A stretch of 64,000 nucleotides of DNA from positions 248,001 to 312,000 of the forward strand of contig NZ_JAOVZB010000001.1 of assembly GCF_025716875.1 (NCBI RefSeq). The letters run 5' to 3'. Below the pieces are notes generated by a model, which did no database searches, was not told the DNA's origin, and saw only the letters and a list, made by a program, of their open reading frames with translations. The position numbers and the translations under genes were made by a program. The number at the start of each line of letters is the position of its first letter. Positions within the stretch are counted from its first letter, which is position 1. This document shows positions 46,527-55,867 of the stretch, in pieces. Origin of the DNA: Marinomonas sargassi (lineage in GTDB: Bacteria; Pseudomonadota; Gammaproteobacteria; Pseudomonadales; Marinomonadaceae).

Positions 46527-46973
46527 ATGTCAGAGCTAAAAAAACATATTTCAGATACATTGAAAGTCGCGATGCGCGCAAAAGAGAAGCAACGCGTTAC
46601 CGTTATTCGTACCATTTTGTCTGAGTGCAAAAAAATAGAAGTCGATGAGCGTATCGAATTAGACGATGCTCGTGTTTTAGCTGTGTTGGATAAAATGAAT
46701 AAACAACGTAAAGATTCTAATCAGCAATTCATTGATGGCGGACGAGAAGACTTAGCGAAGATCGAGCAAGAAGAAATGCAGATCATCAGCGAGTTTTTAC
46801 CAGCACCACTAACAGATGACGAAGTCGGTGAGATTGTCAAAGCGGCGATTGCCGAAACAGGTGCAAGCTCAATGCAACAAATGGGCGCTGTGATGGCACT
46901 GGTAAAACCACAGGTACAAGGCCGTGCCGATATGGCGCAAATCAGTAAACAAGTAAAAGCACAATTAGGCTAA
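46527..46973 (+). CDS. yqeY: GatB/YqeY domain protein
   Basis: A 148-residue YqeY-family protein resembling the C-terminal tRNA-binding tail of the GatB amidotransferase subunit. LKVAMRAKEKQRVTVIRTILSECKK, YLP-type EFLPAPLTDDEVGEIV, GASSMQQMGAVMALVKPQVQGRADM are conserved. The exact role is unknown; an effect on tRNA amidation has been suggested from the domain. It sits between rpsU and dnaG in many gammaproteobacteria, and ends 4 bases before dnaG. Confidence 0.94.
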   Translation: MSELKKHISDTLKVAMRAKEKQRVTVIRTILSECKKIEVDERIELDDARVLAVLDKMNKQRKDSNQQFIDGGREDLAKIEQEEMQIISEFLPAPLTDDEVGEIVKAAIAETGASSMQQMGAVMALVKPQVQGRADMAQISKQVKAQLG

Positions 46974-46977
46974 CTCG

Positions 46978-48936
46978 ATGGCGGGACGCATTCCTGATCA
47001 GTTCATTGACGAGCTTCTCGCTCGAACCGACTTAACCGACGTGGTTGGGTCCCGCATCAGCCTAAAAAAAACAGGACAGAATTACAGTGCCCTCTGCCCT
47101 TTCCATAACGAAAAAAGCCCTTCCTTTAGCTTAAATCCAAATAAACAGTTTTATTATTGCTTTGGTTGTGGAGCTGGCGGCAATGCCATCTCGTTTGTAA
47201 TGGAGCATGACCACCTCGACTTTGTCGATGCCATTGAAGTACTGGCTAAAGACGCTGGCATGGAAGTCCCTAGGGAACAAGGCGCTCCAGATCGATATGA
47301 GCAAAATGCTGAATTGCTCAAACGACTATCTGAAAGCTCGCAGTTTTATCAAGCACAACTCATTCAGCACCCAGACAAAAAGAAAGCCACGGACTATTTA
47401 TCAAAAGATCGAGGTTTATCTGGGCAAATTGCCAAGGTATTTGGACTAGGTTATGCCCCATCTGGCTGGGATAACCTTCTTAAAAGTGTGGGCACCAGAG
47501 CCGAGAGCCAAGAGCAACTGTTGCATGGCGGCATGCTAATTGAGAAGAAAGAGCAGCCCGGCCAATACTACGACCGTTTCCGTGATCGTATTATCTTCCC
47601 TATTAGAGACTCCCGAGGCCGAGTTATTGCCTTTGGTGGGCGCGCTTTTGGTGACGAAAAGCCCAAATATTTAAATTCTCCTGAAACCCCTGTATTTCAG
47701 AAAAGCCAAGAGCTATACGGCCTATTTGAAGCCAAACAAAACTCTCCAACACTCGATCAGATAATTGTTGTTGAAGGCTACATGGATGTCATAGTCCTAG
47801 CCCAGCACGGGATTACTAATGCCGTAGCCACATTAGGTACTTCTGTAAACAGCCAACATATCCGCAAATTATTCAAGCTCGTCAGCAAGGTCATTCTTTG
47901 CTTTGATGGCGACAAAGCGGGACGCAGTGCTGCGATTCGAGGGCTAGAAGCTTCGTTACCCGTCATGCAGGATGAGAAACAAGTTCGATTTTTATTCTTG
48001 CCTGATGGCGAAGACCCTGATTCATTAGTTCGTCAAGAAGGTAAAGAAGCCTTTAATTCAAGGCTGGAAGATGCGCACTCTTTGTCGCATGTACTCTTTG
48101 AACATGCCCGTAATCAAGTCACCTTAGGGGATGAAGAAGGCGAAGCTCAGTTCACACGTCATGCCATGGCGATGATCCAACAGATGCCGAAGGAACTGAC
48201 ATTCCGCTCCGTATTAATTAACCAATTAAGTAATCAATCAGGCATAGACAGTGAAACACTAAACAATACTGTCACCCAAAAATATAGGTCAGTAGCACCA
48301 CAAAGTAACTCGTCTGATGAAGTACCAAATAGCTATACTCCAGACGAAATACCCTACACTCCTGACTATGATGAGTACGACCAACACTCTAGTGCTGACT
48401 ATTATCCTCCCTATTCTCCATCAAGCAGCCAAGAAAGTAACTTTAAGGGAAAAAGCCAATACAAAAATAAAAAAGGCAAAGAAAACTATCTCCCACCAGC
48501 AGCACCGAGTTTAAATCAAATTAAACAAGCCTCCTTGTGTTTGTTGCTTCACCCTCACATATCAAAAGATGTTGATGTGCCTGATCCTGTCATCAATCAA
48601 GCAGATGAAGACCTACAATGCTTTTGTAAGATATGGCGCTATTTTTTGAAGAACCCACAAAAAAATGTCGGCAATCTTCTTTCAGAAGAACAAGATAACG
48701 CTATTATTTCAAACGTTTACGCCTTACTGAACCATCAAGATGCTGCCACAAAACTCAAGATCGACAATGCTTTGCAAGAAGTTCAAGACATGATTTTGAC
48801 CATGGAAAATAACCTTGGATTAAATAGTAGTATTGAACGGTTGAAAAGTAAGGGTAATGAATCCATAAAGGATAATAGCAGCAAGCAAGAATTACGTAAT
48901 TTGATGGATTTGATACGCAAAAACAAATCACAATAA
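46978..48936 (+). CDS. dnaG: DNA primase
   Basis: DnaG makes RNA primers at the replication fork. The 652-residue protein has the N-terminal CHC2 zinc ribbon (CPFHNEKSPSFSLNPNKQFYYCFGCG, about 40-65), the TOPRIM catalytic core (about 260-345: VVEGYMDVIVLAQHG, CFDGDKAGRSAA) and a C-terminal DnaB-interacting helical domain. A Tyr/Ser/Pro-rich, low-complexity linker of about 80 residues (roughly 440-515) joins core and C-domain and makes the protein longer than E. coli DnaG (581). Confidence 0.97.
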   Translation: MAGRIPDQFIDELLARTDLTDVVGSRISLKKTGQNYSALCPFHNEKSPSFSLNPNKQFYYCFGCGAGGNAISFVMEHDHLDFVDAIEVLAKDAGMEVPREQGAPDRYEQNAELLKRLSESSQFYQAQLIQHPDKKKATDYLSKDRGLSGQIAKVFGLGYAPSGWDNLLKSVGTRAESQEQLLHGGMLIEKKEQPGQYYDRFRDRIIFPIRDSRGRVIAFGGRAFGDEKPKYLNSPETPVFQKSQELYGLFEAKQNSPTLDQIIVVEGYMDVIVLAQHGITNAVATLGTSVNSQHIRKLFKLVSKVILCFDGDKAGRSAAIRGLEASLPVMQDEKQVRFLFLPDGEDPDSLVRQEGKEAFNSRLEDAHSLSHVLFEHARNQVTLGDEEGEAQFTRHAMAMIQQMPKELTFRSVLINQLSNQSGIDSETLNNTVTQKYRSVAPQSNSSDEVPNSYTPDEIPYTPDYDEYDQHSSADYYPPYSPSSSQESNFKGKSQYKNKKGKENYLPPAAPSLNQIKQASLCLLLHPHISKDVDVPDPVINQADEDLQCFCKIWRYFLKNPQKNVGNLLSEEQDNAIISNVYALLNHQDAATKLKIDNALQEVQDMILTMENNLGLNSSIERLKSKGNESIKDNSSKQELRNLMDLIRKNKSQ

Positions 48937-48970
48937 AACTCGAAATTATCGCTAAAAAAAGGCGATTGAG

Positions 48971-48999
48971 TGGATAAAAACAATTGATTTTGTTATAAT
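48971..48999 (+). promoter_or_regulatory. Sigma-70 promoter of rpoD
   Basis: A perfect TATAAT (48994-48999) lies 17 bases after TGGATA (48971-48976, a partial -35 match) in the 111-base gap between dnaG and rpoD. It would allow rpoD to be made independently of the upstream terminator. Confidence 0.6.
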
Positions 49000-49047
49000 C
49001 CGCGGCTTGCTAAACATCCAAAACATATTCTAACGGTAGGTTGTCGA

Positions 49048-50877
49048 ATGCCAGACACTCAACAGTCACGTCTCAAAGAGCTGATCACTAAAGGTAAAGA
49101 ACAAGGTTACCTAACTTTTGCTGAAGTTAATGACCACCTCCCAGATGACCTTTCTGACCCGGAGCAAGTTGAAGAAATTATTTCCATGATCAATGACATG
49201 GGGATACCTGTTTCTGAAATGGCTCCTGATAAAGATAACCTTCTCATGGAAGAAGGTGATGCCACAGACGAAGCCGCAGCAGAAGAAGCTGCAGCAGCAT
49301 TAGCAGCCGTTGAAGGCGACATCACACGAACAACAGATCCAGTACGCATGTATATGCGTGAAATGGGTACCGTTGAACTACTAACTCGTGCAGGTGAAAT
49401 CGCCATAGCTAAACGTATCGAAGAAGGTACTCGTGAAGTTATGGCTGCAATCTCATATTTCCCAGGCGCTGTTGATGTACTACTTGATACTTACGCTAAA
49501 GTACAAGAAGAAGAAGGCCGCTTAAGTGATATCTTTAGTGGCTTTATCGACGGCGATGGTGAAGAGCCAGTCTTTGAAGAAGTTGTCGAAGAAGTTGTTG
49601 AAGAAGAAACAACGGATGATGAAGACGACGATGATTCTGATGAAGAGGAAGAAGAAACCGATAACGGTCCTGATCCTGAAGAGACAGCGCGACGCTTTGG
49701 TGAAATTGCCCGCCTTCATGAAGAAGTTAAAGAACTTCTGAAAAACAAAGGTCGTCAAGATCCTGAAGTGAAGAGCAAGCAAGAAGAGCTAAGCATTAGT
49801 TTCGCACCAATCAAGTTAGTGCCTAAAATCTTTGATGATTTAATTGATCGCGTTCGTTCTAGAATGGTCAAAGTTCGTGCTCAAGAACGCTTGATCATGC
49901 AAGTTTGTGTTCATAAATCTGGTATGCCAAGAACTGAGTTTCTAAAGCGCTTCCCAAGCAATGAAACAAACACAGCTTGGTTGAAAGAGCAAATCGCCTT
50001 AGATGCAAACTACTCTGCTGCACTTGAAGAACACGAAGCTGAATTTGCTCGTAGCCAGCGTAAATTACGCGCAATCACTAAAGAAACCGATTTGACCATT
50101 GCGGAACTAAAAGAGATAAACCGTCGTATTTCGATTGGTGAAACTCGTGCACGCCGTGCGAAAAAAGAAATGGTTGAAGCCAACCTTCGTTTGGTAATCT
50201 CTATTGCGAAGAAATACACAAACCGTGGCCTACAGTTCTTGGACTTAATCCAAGAAGGTAATATCGGCCTGATGAAAGCGGTTGATAAGTTCGAATACCG
50301 TAGGGGTTACAAGTTCTCTACTTATGCGACTTGGTGGATTCGTCAGGCAATTACACGTTCAATTGCTGACCAAGCTAGAACGATTCGTATTCCAGTACAC
50401 ATGATTGAAACGATTAATAAACTGAATCGTATCTCTCGTCAGATGTTACAGGAAATGGGTCGAGAAGCGACACCAGAAGAGCTCGCTGTTCGAATGGACA
50501 TGCCTGAAGATAAAATCCGTAAGGTATTGAAAATTGCGAAAGAGCCTATTTCGATGGAAACTCCTATCGGTGATGATGAAGATTCACACCTAGGCGACTT
50601 TATTGAAGACGATGCTGCAGAGTCACCAATTGACATAGCAACAATCGAAGGCCTACGTGAGTCTACGACAACGGTACTTTCAGGCTTAACCGCCCGTGAA
50701 GCGAAAGTTCTACGTATGCGTTTCGGTATTGATATGAATACTGACCACACTCTTGAAGAGGTTGGTAAGCAATTTGATGTAACACGTGAACGTATTCGTC
50801 AAATCGAAGCTAAAGCGTTGCGTAAGCTTCGTCACCCAAGCCGCTCAGAGCATCTAAGAAGCTTCTTAGATGAGTAA
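49048..50877 (+). CDS. rpoD: RNA polymerase primary sigma factor RpoD (sigma-70)
   Basis: The housekeeping sigma factor. The 609-residue protein has region 1.1 (about 1-80), 1.2 with [22 protein letters not shown], an acidic non-conserved region (about 172-212, nearly all Glu/Asp), region 2 (about 370-440: [40 protein letters not shown]), region 3 and region 4 with the helix-turn-helix [20 protein letters not shown]. Length is close to the E. coli protein (613). Its terminator follows 17 bases after the stop. Confidence 0.98.
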   Translation: MPDTQQSRLKELITKGKEQGYLTFAEVNDHLPDDLSDPEQVEEIISMINDMGIPVSEMAPDKDNLLMEEGDATDEAAAEEAAAALAAVEGDITRTTDPVRMYMREMGTVELLTRAGEIAIAKRIEEGTREVMAAISYFPGAVDVLLDTYAKVQEEEGRLSDIFSGFIDGDGEEPVFEEVVEEVVEEETTDDEDDDDSDEEEEETDNGPDPEETARRFGEIARLHEEVKELLKNKGRQDPEVKSKQEELSISFAPIKLVPKIFDDLIDRVRSRMVKVRAQERLIMQVCVHKSGMPRTEFLKRFPSNETNTAWLKEQIALDANYSAALEEHEAEFARSQRKLRAITKETDLTIAELKEINRRISIGETRARRAKKEMVEANLRLVISIAKKYTNRGLQFLDLIQEGNIGLMKAVDKFEYRRGYKFSTYATWWIRQAITRSIADQARTIRIPVHMIETINKLNRISRQMLQEMGREATPEELAVRMDMPEDKIRKVLKIAKEPISMETPIGDDEDSHLGDFIEDDAAESPIDIATIEGLRESTTTVLSGLTAREAKVLRMRFGIDMNTDHTLEEVGKQFDVTRERIRQIEAKALRKLRHPSRSEHLRSFLDE

Positions 50878-50893
50878 AAGCACTTAGCTTTCT

Positions 50894-50924
50894 AAAAAAC
50901 CGCTGCCAAAACAGCGGTTTTTTT
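50894..50924 (+). terminator. Rho-independent terminator after rpoD
   Basis: AAAAAACCGCTG (50894-50905) pairs with CAGCGGTTTTTT (50912-50923) across CCAAAA and is followed by a T tract. Confidence 0.95.
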
Positions 50925-51185
50925 ATGCCTAAATAAAAAATAAATGAAGATTCGGCCACCAAACTGTCATACACTCTAGATAGAGTATGGATAAGACAGT
51001 GAGGTATTACTTGCCCAAAAACCATAACTTTTCAATCTACCCCTTCTCATTTCGATGCAAGCCATTGAAGGCAAAGCACACCCAGAACATTTATATCTCA
51101 AACAAAGATTCACTTAGATACAGTCAACTTGTTTCATTCGTTCATTATTTTCAAAAAATCGTACCCCTAATAGGAGCTATGTTCT
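50925..51185. other. Intergenic region rpoD / phoH-like
   Basis: About 260 bases after the rpoD terminator. A 73-codon open frame overlapping the next gene has no recognisable similarity and is not called. A GGAGC sequence 8 bases before the ATG of the next gene is its ribosome binding site. Nothing else stood out. Confidence 0.5.
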
Positions 51186-52583
51186 ATGGAAAAAATATAC
51201 GTCCTTGATACTAATGTTTTACTTCATGACCCTTTAGCCATATACGCTTTTGCGGAACACAAAGTCGTCATACCAATGACAGTACTGGAAGAATTAGACG
51301 TCATTAAAGATAGACGTGATAAAGATGTCAGCCGCGAAGCTCGGGTTGCTATCAACACCATAGATAAGATCGTTGGCAATGCCTCACCCAAAGCACTCCA
51401 AGCTGGAGTACCCATAAGAACCCACGAGGAAGGCAGTGACAGCTCTCAAAATGAAGGTAATTTGGCGATTTATCCTGATCAACAAATTACTATGACGGAT
51501 AATGTACCCTTCTTAAACGGCAGCCATGACCATGCCAACGATAACCGCATTATTAATGTTGGCCTTAGCCTACAGGCCACGCACCCAAGGTCCACCGTCT
51601 GTTTAGTCACTAAAGACATCAATATGCGTATCAAAGCAAAGGGTTCTGGTCTAGAGCGTGTTGAAGACTATCGCAAGGATAAGGTGCTAGATGACCTAGA
51701 TCTGATGAGCAAAGGCTATATGCAGTTTGAAGGTAGCTTTTGGTCAAGAATAGATAGCGTAAAGACAGAAGCCCATGGAAGACACACCATTCATGTCATT
51801 CAAAAAAGCGCTCTACCTAACATCTACTTAAATATGTTTATTATTGATGAGGAAGATTTTGTCGGCTTTGTTGTTAATTTAGACGAAGAGTTCATCTACC
51901 TACTGGATGTTAATAAACAACATCTAATGAATCAAAATTTCTGGGGTATTCACCCCCGTAACTTAGAACAAGCCATGGCCTTCTACTTATTACGCCATGA
52001 AAACTCTGACCTCATGGTAATGACAGGGCCAGCAGGCTCAGGTAAAACATTATTGGCTTTAGCTTACGCATTACAAGTTACTATGGAAGAAAAGCGCTTT
52101 AATAAAATCATTGTCGCTCGCTCTACGCCGCCAATCGCAGAAGATATTGGTTTTTTACCCGGTACAGAAGAAGAGAAAATGGCGCCTTGGCTGGCCGCTT
52201 TTGATGATAACCTTGAAATATTGCATGGAGCAGACGAACACTCATTCAGCAGCATTGATTATGTGAAGCAAAAAGCTAACATCCAGTTTAAGTCGCTTAA
52301 CTTCATGCGAGGAAGGTCTTTTAACAACGCTTTAATCATTGTCGACGAAGCCCAAGGCCTCACTCAGTTCCAATTAAAATCCATTGTCACACGTGTTGGT
52401 AGTAATTCAAAAATCATCGTCTTAGGTAACCTTGCCCAAATTGATAACAAGTACATTACCCCTCTCACCTCTGGTTTGACCTACTTAGTAGAGAAATCCA
52501 AAGCCTTTAAGTACTCAAGCATTATGCATGTCAACGGTATAGAACGTAGTCGACTTGCTGAATTTGCAGAAGAAAATTTATAA
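51186..52583 (+). CDS. PIN-PhoH family ATPase/ribonuclease
   Basis: A 465-residue fusion of an N-terminal PIN ribonuclease domain (about 1-150: KIYVLDTNVLLHDPLAIYAF, MTVLEELDVIKDRRDKDVSREA, with the acidic active-site residues Asp7, Glu and the later TKDINMRIKA) and a C-terminal PhoH ATPase domain (about 255-465) with Walker A GPAGSGKTLLALAYAL and Walker B ALIIVDEAQGLT. Such PIN-PhoH (YlaK-type) proteins act as ATP-dependent RNA nucleases in actinobacteria; the role here is inferred. It stands alone, ending in a terminator shared with eda. Confidence 0.93.
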   Translation: MEKIYVLDTNVLLHDPLAIYAFAEHKVVIPMTVLEELDVIKDRRDKDVSREARVAINTIDKIVGNASPKALQAGVPIRTHEEGSDSSQNEGNLAIYPDQQITMTDNVPFLNGSHDHANDNRIINVGLSLQATHPRSTVCLVTKDINMRIKAKGSGLERVEDYRKDKVLDDLDLMSKGYMQFEGSFWSRIDSVKTEAHGRHTIHVIQKSALPNIYLNMFIIDEEDFVGFVVNLDEEFIYLLDVNKQHLMNQNFWGIHPRNLEQAMAFYLLRHENSDLMVMTGPAGSGKTLLALAYALQVTMEEKRFNKIIVARSTPPIAEDIGFLPGTEEEKMAPWLAAFDDNLEILHGADEHSFSSIDYVKQKANIQFKSLNFMRGRSFNNALIIVDEAQGLTQFQLKSIVTRVGSNSKIIVLGNLAQIDNKYITPLTSGLTYLVEKSKAFKYSSIMHVNGIERSRLAEFAEENL

Positions 52584-52602
52584 CCTTATTAAGGGTGAAG
52601 AC

Positions 52603-52638
52603 AAAAAAGGGGAAAGGTTTACACCTTTCCCCTTTTTT
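52603..52638. terminator. Bidirectional terminator, phoH-like / eda
   Basis: AAAAAAGGGGAAAGGT (52603-52618) pairs perfectly with ACCTTTCCCCTTTTTT (52623-52638) over a 4-base loop, serving both convergent genes. Confidence 0.97.
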
Positions 52639-52652
52639 AAGAACAGAGCAAA

Positions 52653-53279
52653 TTACTGAGAAACAGATTTCGCTAACTCTGTAATCTCGTCCCACTTTCC
52701 AGCACGAACAAGATCGGTTGGTACGATCCAAGAACCGCCAACACAAAGAACATTTGGTAAAGCTAGGTACTCACGGAAATTATTTGCGCCAATACCGCCT
52801 GTTGGGCAGAATTTAATTTGCGACAATGGGCCACCAAACGCTTTTAGCGCTTTTACACCACCGTTAACTTCAGCAGGGAAAAATTTGAAGCGGTCATAAC
52901 CGTATTCCATACCCAATAAGATATCAGAAATAGTCGCAACAGCAGGCAAGTAAGGAACATCATACTCTTTACCAACAGCCAATAGATCCGCTGTCATTCC
53001 AGGACTGATAATGAATTGTGAGCCTGCTTCGATAGCTTGTACATATTGCTCACGAGAGCATACAGTACCCGCACCAACAATTGCTTCAGGTACTTCTTTA
53101 CGAAGTGCGGTAATAGCTTCTAAAGCAGCAGGTGTACGAAGTGTTACTTCTAAAACAGGTACACCACCAGCAACAAGCGCTTTGCCAAGTGCAACAGCCT
53201 GCTCTGTGTCATCAACAACAATAACAGGAACTACAGGTGTCGCCGTCATTACCTGCTCTGCAGTATAAGAGGTACTCAT
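52653..53279 (-). CDS. eda: 2-keto-3-deoxy-6-phosphogluconate aldolase (KDPG aldolase)
   Basis: Eda cleaves KDPG to pyruvate and glyceraldehyde 3-phosphate in the Entner-Doudoroff pathway. The 208-residue TIM barrel has [17 protein letters not shown] with the catalytic Glu, [26 protein letters not shown], and the Schiff-base Lys in [12 protein letters not shown]. Length is usual. It is the last gene of the glk-zwf-eda unit, 20 bases after zwf; pgl and edd are not in the window. Confidence 0.95.
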   Translation of the reverse strand: MSTSYTAEQVMTATPVVPVIVVDDTEQAVALGKALVAGGVPVLEVTLRTPAALEAITALRKEVPEAIVGAGTVCSREQYVQAIEAGSQFIISPGMTADLLAVGKEYDVPYLPAVATISDILLGMEYGYDRFKFFPAEVNGGVKALKAFGGPLSQIKFCPTGGIGANNFREYLALPNVLCVGGSWIVPTDLVRAGKWDEITELAKSVSQ

Positions 53280-53299
53280 TCTTTTATCCTTTTATTTAT

Positions 53300-54775
53300 T
53301 TAGTAGTCGTGCCAATTACGGCCATCTTTAATAGGCAATGCCATAGACGCCGCAGGACCCCAAGAGCCAGAAGCATATTCCTTCGGTCTCTCGCTGGTTT
53401 GGCTCCAAGCTGACATTATACCATCAACCCACTTCCAAGCGGCCTCAACTTCGTCATATCGCATAAATAAAGTTGCATCATTGCGCATAACATCTAGTAA
53501 TAAGCGCTCATAAGCTTCTGGGCTACGCTTGTCATTAAATGCTTCTGTTAAACTCAGGTTCAAATCAACAGGCTGAAGATTCATACCTTCGCTCGCACCA
53601 GGAACTTTATTCATAACTGTCAGAGAGATTTTCTCTTCTGGCTGTAAACGAATAACCAACTGGTTTCTTTGCAATTGGCGGTTACTCTCATCACTAAAGA
53701 TACTATGTGGTACCGCTTTATATTGGATAACGATTTCAGAATATCGCTGACCTAAACGCTTACCTGTTCTTAAGTAGAACGGCACGCCAGCCCAACGCCA
53801 GTTATCAATGTCTGCTCGAAGCGCAACAAAGGTTTCAGTGCGGGATTCAGGGTTACTACCTTCTTCGTCAAAGTAGCCTTGTACATCTTTGTCGTTCACA
53901 CGGCCTTTAGCGTATTGGCCACGCACTGTTTTCGTATAAGCATTCGCACCACTAATAGGTCGCAATGCTTTTAATACTTTAATCTTCTCATCTCGTACTG
54001 AGTCGGCATCCATACGACCCGGTGGTTCCATAGCCACTAGACATAATAGCTGGATAAGATGGTTTTGAACCATATCCCTCATGGCACCCGCTTTATCGTA
54101 ATAACCCCAACGACCTTCAACACCAACCGTTTCTGCAACAGTAATCTGTACATTATCTATATGTGCGCTATCCCATAGAGGTTCAAACAGAGTATTGCCA
54201 AAACGAATAGCTAAGAGGTTTTGAACCGTTTCTTTACCTAAGTAATGGTCTATACGGAATGCTTGCTGCTCTTTGAAGTTTTTCATTACTTCATCATTAA
54301 TTGCTCGAGAAGAAATCAAATCTCTCCCCAGAGGCTTTTCTAGAACAACACGCATTCTATCGGCGTTTAAACCATGACTTGCTAGAGAAGAACAAATTGA
54401 ACCAAACAAGTCAGGTGAAGTTGCCAAGTAAAAAACCACATCTCGGTCATCACCGCCCACTTGATGATCATTTAAACGGGCAAAGTCAGACTCTTGACCA
54501 GCATCAACCGATACATAGCTAAGACGCTCTTTAAAACGAGGCCAAGTTTTCTCATCACCAATACTAGATGGTACAAACTCATCTAACGCAGTTCGTACTT
54601 TCTGCTGGTAATCTTGCGCACTAAGCTCTCGTCTAGACACACCAGTAATTCGAGTTGTTGGGGCAAGAAGCCCATCCATATCCAAATGGTACAAAGCAGG
54701 AAGCAGCTTGCGCATTGCAAGGTCTCCACCACCACCAAAGATTACAACATCACAGGCTTTTAAACTGGCCTTCAT
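53300..54775 (-). CDS. zwf: Glucose-6-phosphate 1-dehydrogenase
   Basis: Zwf oxidises glucose 6-phosphate to 6-phosphogluconolactone with NADP, the entry to the Entner-Doudoroff and pentose phosphate pathways. The 491-residue protein has the nucleotide-binding VIFGGGGDLAMRKLLPALY and the active-site RIDHYLGKETVQNLLAIRF, plus MRDMVQNHLIQLL. Length is normal. It starts 18 bases after glk. In pseudomonads zwf-pgl-eda is usual; pgl is missing here. Confidence 0.97.
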   Translation of the reverse strand: MKASLKACDVVIFGGGGDLAMRKLLPALYHLDMDGLLAPTTRITGVSRRELSAQDYQQKVRTALDEFVPSSIGDEKTWPRFKERLSYVSVDAGQESDFARLNDHQVGGDDRDVVFYLATSPDLFGSICSSLASHGLNADRMRVVLEKPLGRDLISSRAINDEVMKNFKEQQAFRIDHYLGKETVQNLLAIRFGNTLFEPLWDSAHIDNVQITVAETVGVEGRWGYYDKAGAMRDMVQNHLIQLLCLVAMEPPGRMDADSVRDEKIKVLKALRPISGANAYTKTVRGQYAKGRVNDKDVQGYFDEEGSNPESRTETFVALRADIDNWRWAGVPFYLRTGKRLGQRYSEIVIQYKAVPHSIFSDESNRQLQRNQLVIRLQPEEKISLTVMNKVPGASEGMNLQPVDLNLSLTEAFNDKRSPEAYERLLLDVMRNDATLFMRYDEVEAAWKWVDGIMSAWSQTSERPKEYASGSWGPAASMALPIKDGRNWHDY

Positions 54776-54793
54776 TTTTACTCTCCAACTAAA

Positions 54794-55765
54794 CTAGGTA
54801 TTCGAGACAAGATAAGACGCATAACAAGCGCACCCTATCAGCCCAGGGTATTCTGACATAACAACAAAAGTAGGAATGGGTGAAACAAGCCCCTTCATAG
54901 GACCTTTGTCTTGCATAGCGTCACGGAAATCACTTTTTCGAATTTCCTCAATATAACGTGGAACAATCCCACCTGTGATGTATACACCACCGCGAGATTC
55001 CACAGACAGTACAAGATCACCAACAACGCGACCTAAAAACACAAAGAACTGATTTAATGCTGCAACAGCGATAGGGTCACCTGAAGAAACGGCCTTTCCT
55101 ATTTGTGGTGCAGTAATGCGCTTTTCAACGCCTTCTCGTAAGGCAAGGGCCTCATACAAATTCTCAAGGCCTCTTCCGGAAAGCACATGCTCTGCCGATA
55201 CCCTTTGATACTTCTTACGCAAAAACTTAACAATATCATCTTCGAGATCATTACAAGGGGACAAATCAACATGCCCACCTTCACCAGGTAAAATGATATT
55301 AGCCCCCTCTTTTTGAGGAACAACACATGACACACCTAACCCCGTTCCTGGCCCTATTACCCAACGAGGAGCATTAAGGTCTAATTTAGAACTATCACCA
55401 ACCGCAGCAAGCTCACTCTTAGGCAAGGCATCCAACGAATGACCAAGGGCATCATAGTCATTAATTAAAGCAATTTTTTTCTCTTTACCGAAGAAGTTTT
55501 CCACATCTTCATGGGTAAACTGCCAATTATTATTGGTAAAACGTATTACGGGCTGATTCACAGGCCCTGCTATCGCAAAAACAACGGCCGATACCTGCTC
55601 AAAATCCACACTACTCTGATTCAAATATTCAGTAACGGCAGAAAATAAGTCAAGGTAGTCCTTACAAGGGTAAACCTTTACTTCAAAAAGATCGTTTTTA
55701 TGAATTGGAGCTAAAGCAAAACGTGCATTTGTACCACCAAGATCGGCAATTAAAGCATAGGACAT
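54794..55765 (-). CDS. glk: Glucokinase
   Basis: Glk phosphorylates glucose with ATP. The 323-residue protein has the N-terminal phosphate-binding ALIADLGGTNARFALAPI, INDYDALGHSLDAL with the catalytic Asp, WVIGPGTGLGVSCVV and LPGEGGHVDLSP, typical of the proteobacterial Glk family. It is the first gene of the glk-zwf-eda operon, with a HexR-type operator 85 bases upstream. Confidence 0.95.
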   Translation of the reverse strand: MSYALIADLGGTNARFALAPIHKNDLFEVKVYPCKDYLDLFSAVTEYLNQSSVDFEQVSAVVFAIAGPVNQPVIRFTNNNWQFTHEDVENFFGKEKKIALINDYDALGHSLDALPKSELAAVGDSSKLDLNAPRWVIGPGTGLGVSCVVPQKEGANIILPGEGGHVDLSPCNDLEDDIVKFLRKKYQRVSAEHVLSGRGLENLYEALALREGVEKRITAPQIGKAVSSGDPIAVAALNQFFVFLGRVVGDLVLSVESRGGVYITGGIVPRYIEEIRKSDFRDAMQDKGPMKGLVSPIPTFVVMSEYPGLIGCACYASYLVSNT

Positions 55766-55849
55766 ACAGGAACCTTAATAATGATTAATGAAACTTTACA
55801 ACAAAATGCCTCTAAAAACACTTAATAAACGAACCATAAACGCCAAAAA

Positions 55850-55864
55850 TGTAATTTTATTACA
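55850..55864 (-). promoter_or_regulatory. HexR operator upstream of glk-zwf-eda
   Basis: TGTAATTTTATTACA is a perfect 6-3-6 palindrome and matches the HexR motif TGTAATWWWATTACA described for gammaproteobacterial central carbohydrate genes. It lies 85 bases before the glk ATG, in the gap after the diguanylate cyclase gene. HexR is a KDPG-responsive repressor; its gene is not in the window. Confidence 0.82.
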
Positions 55865-55867
55865 TGA

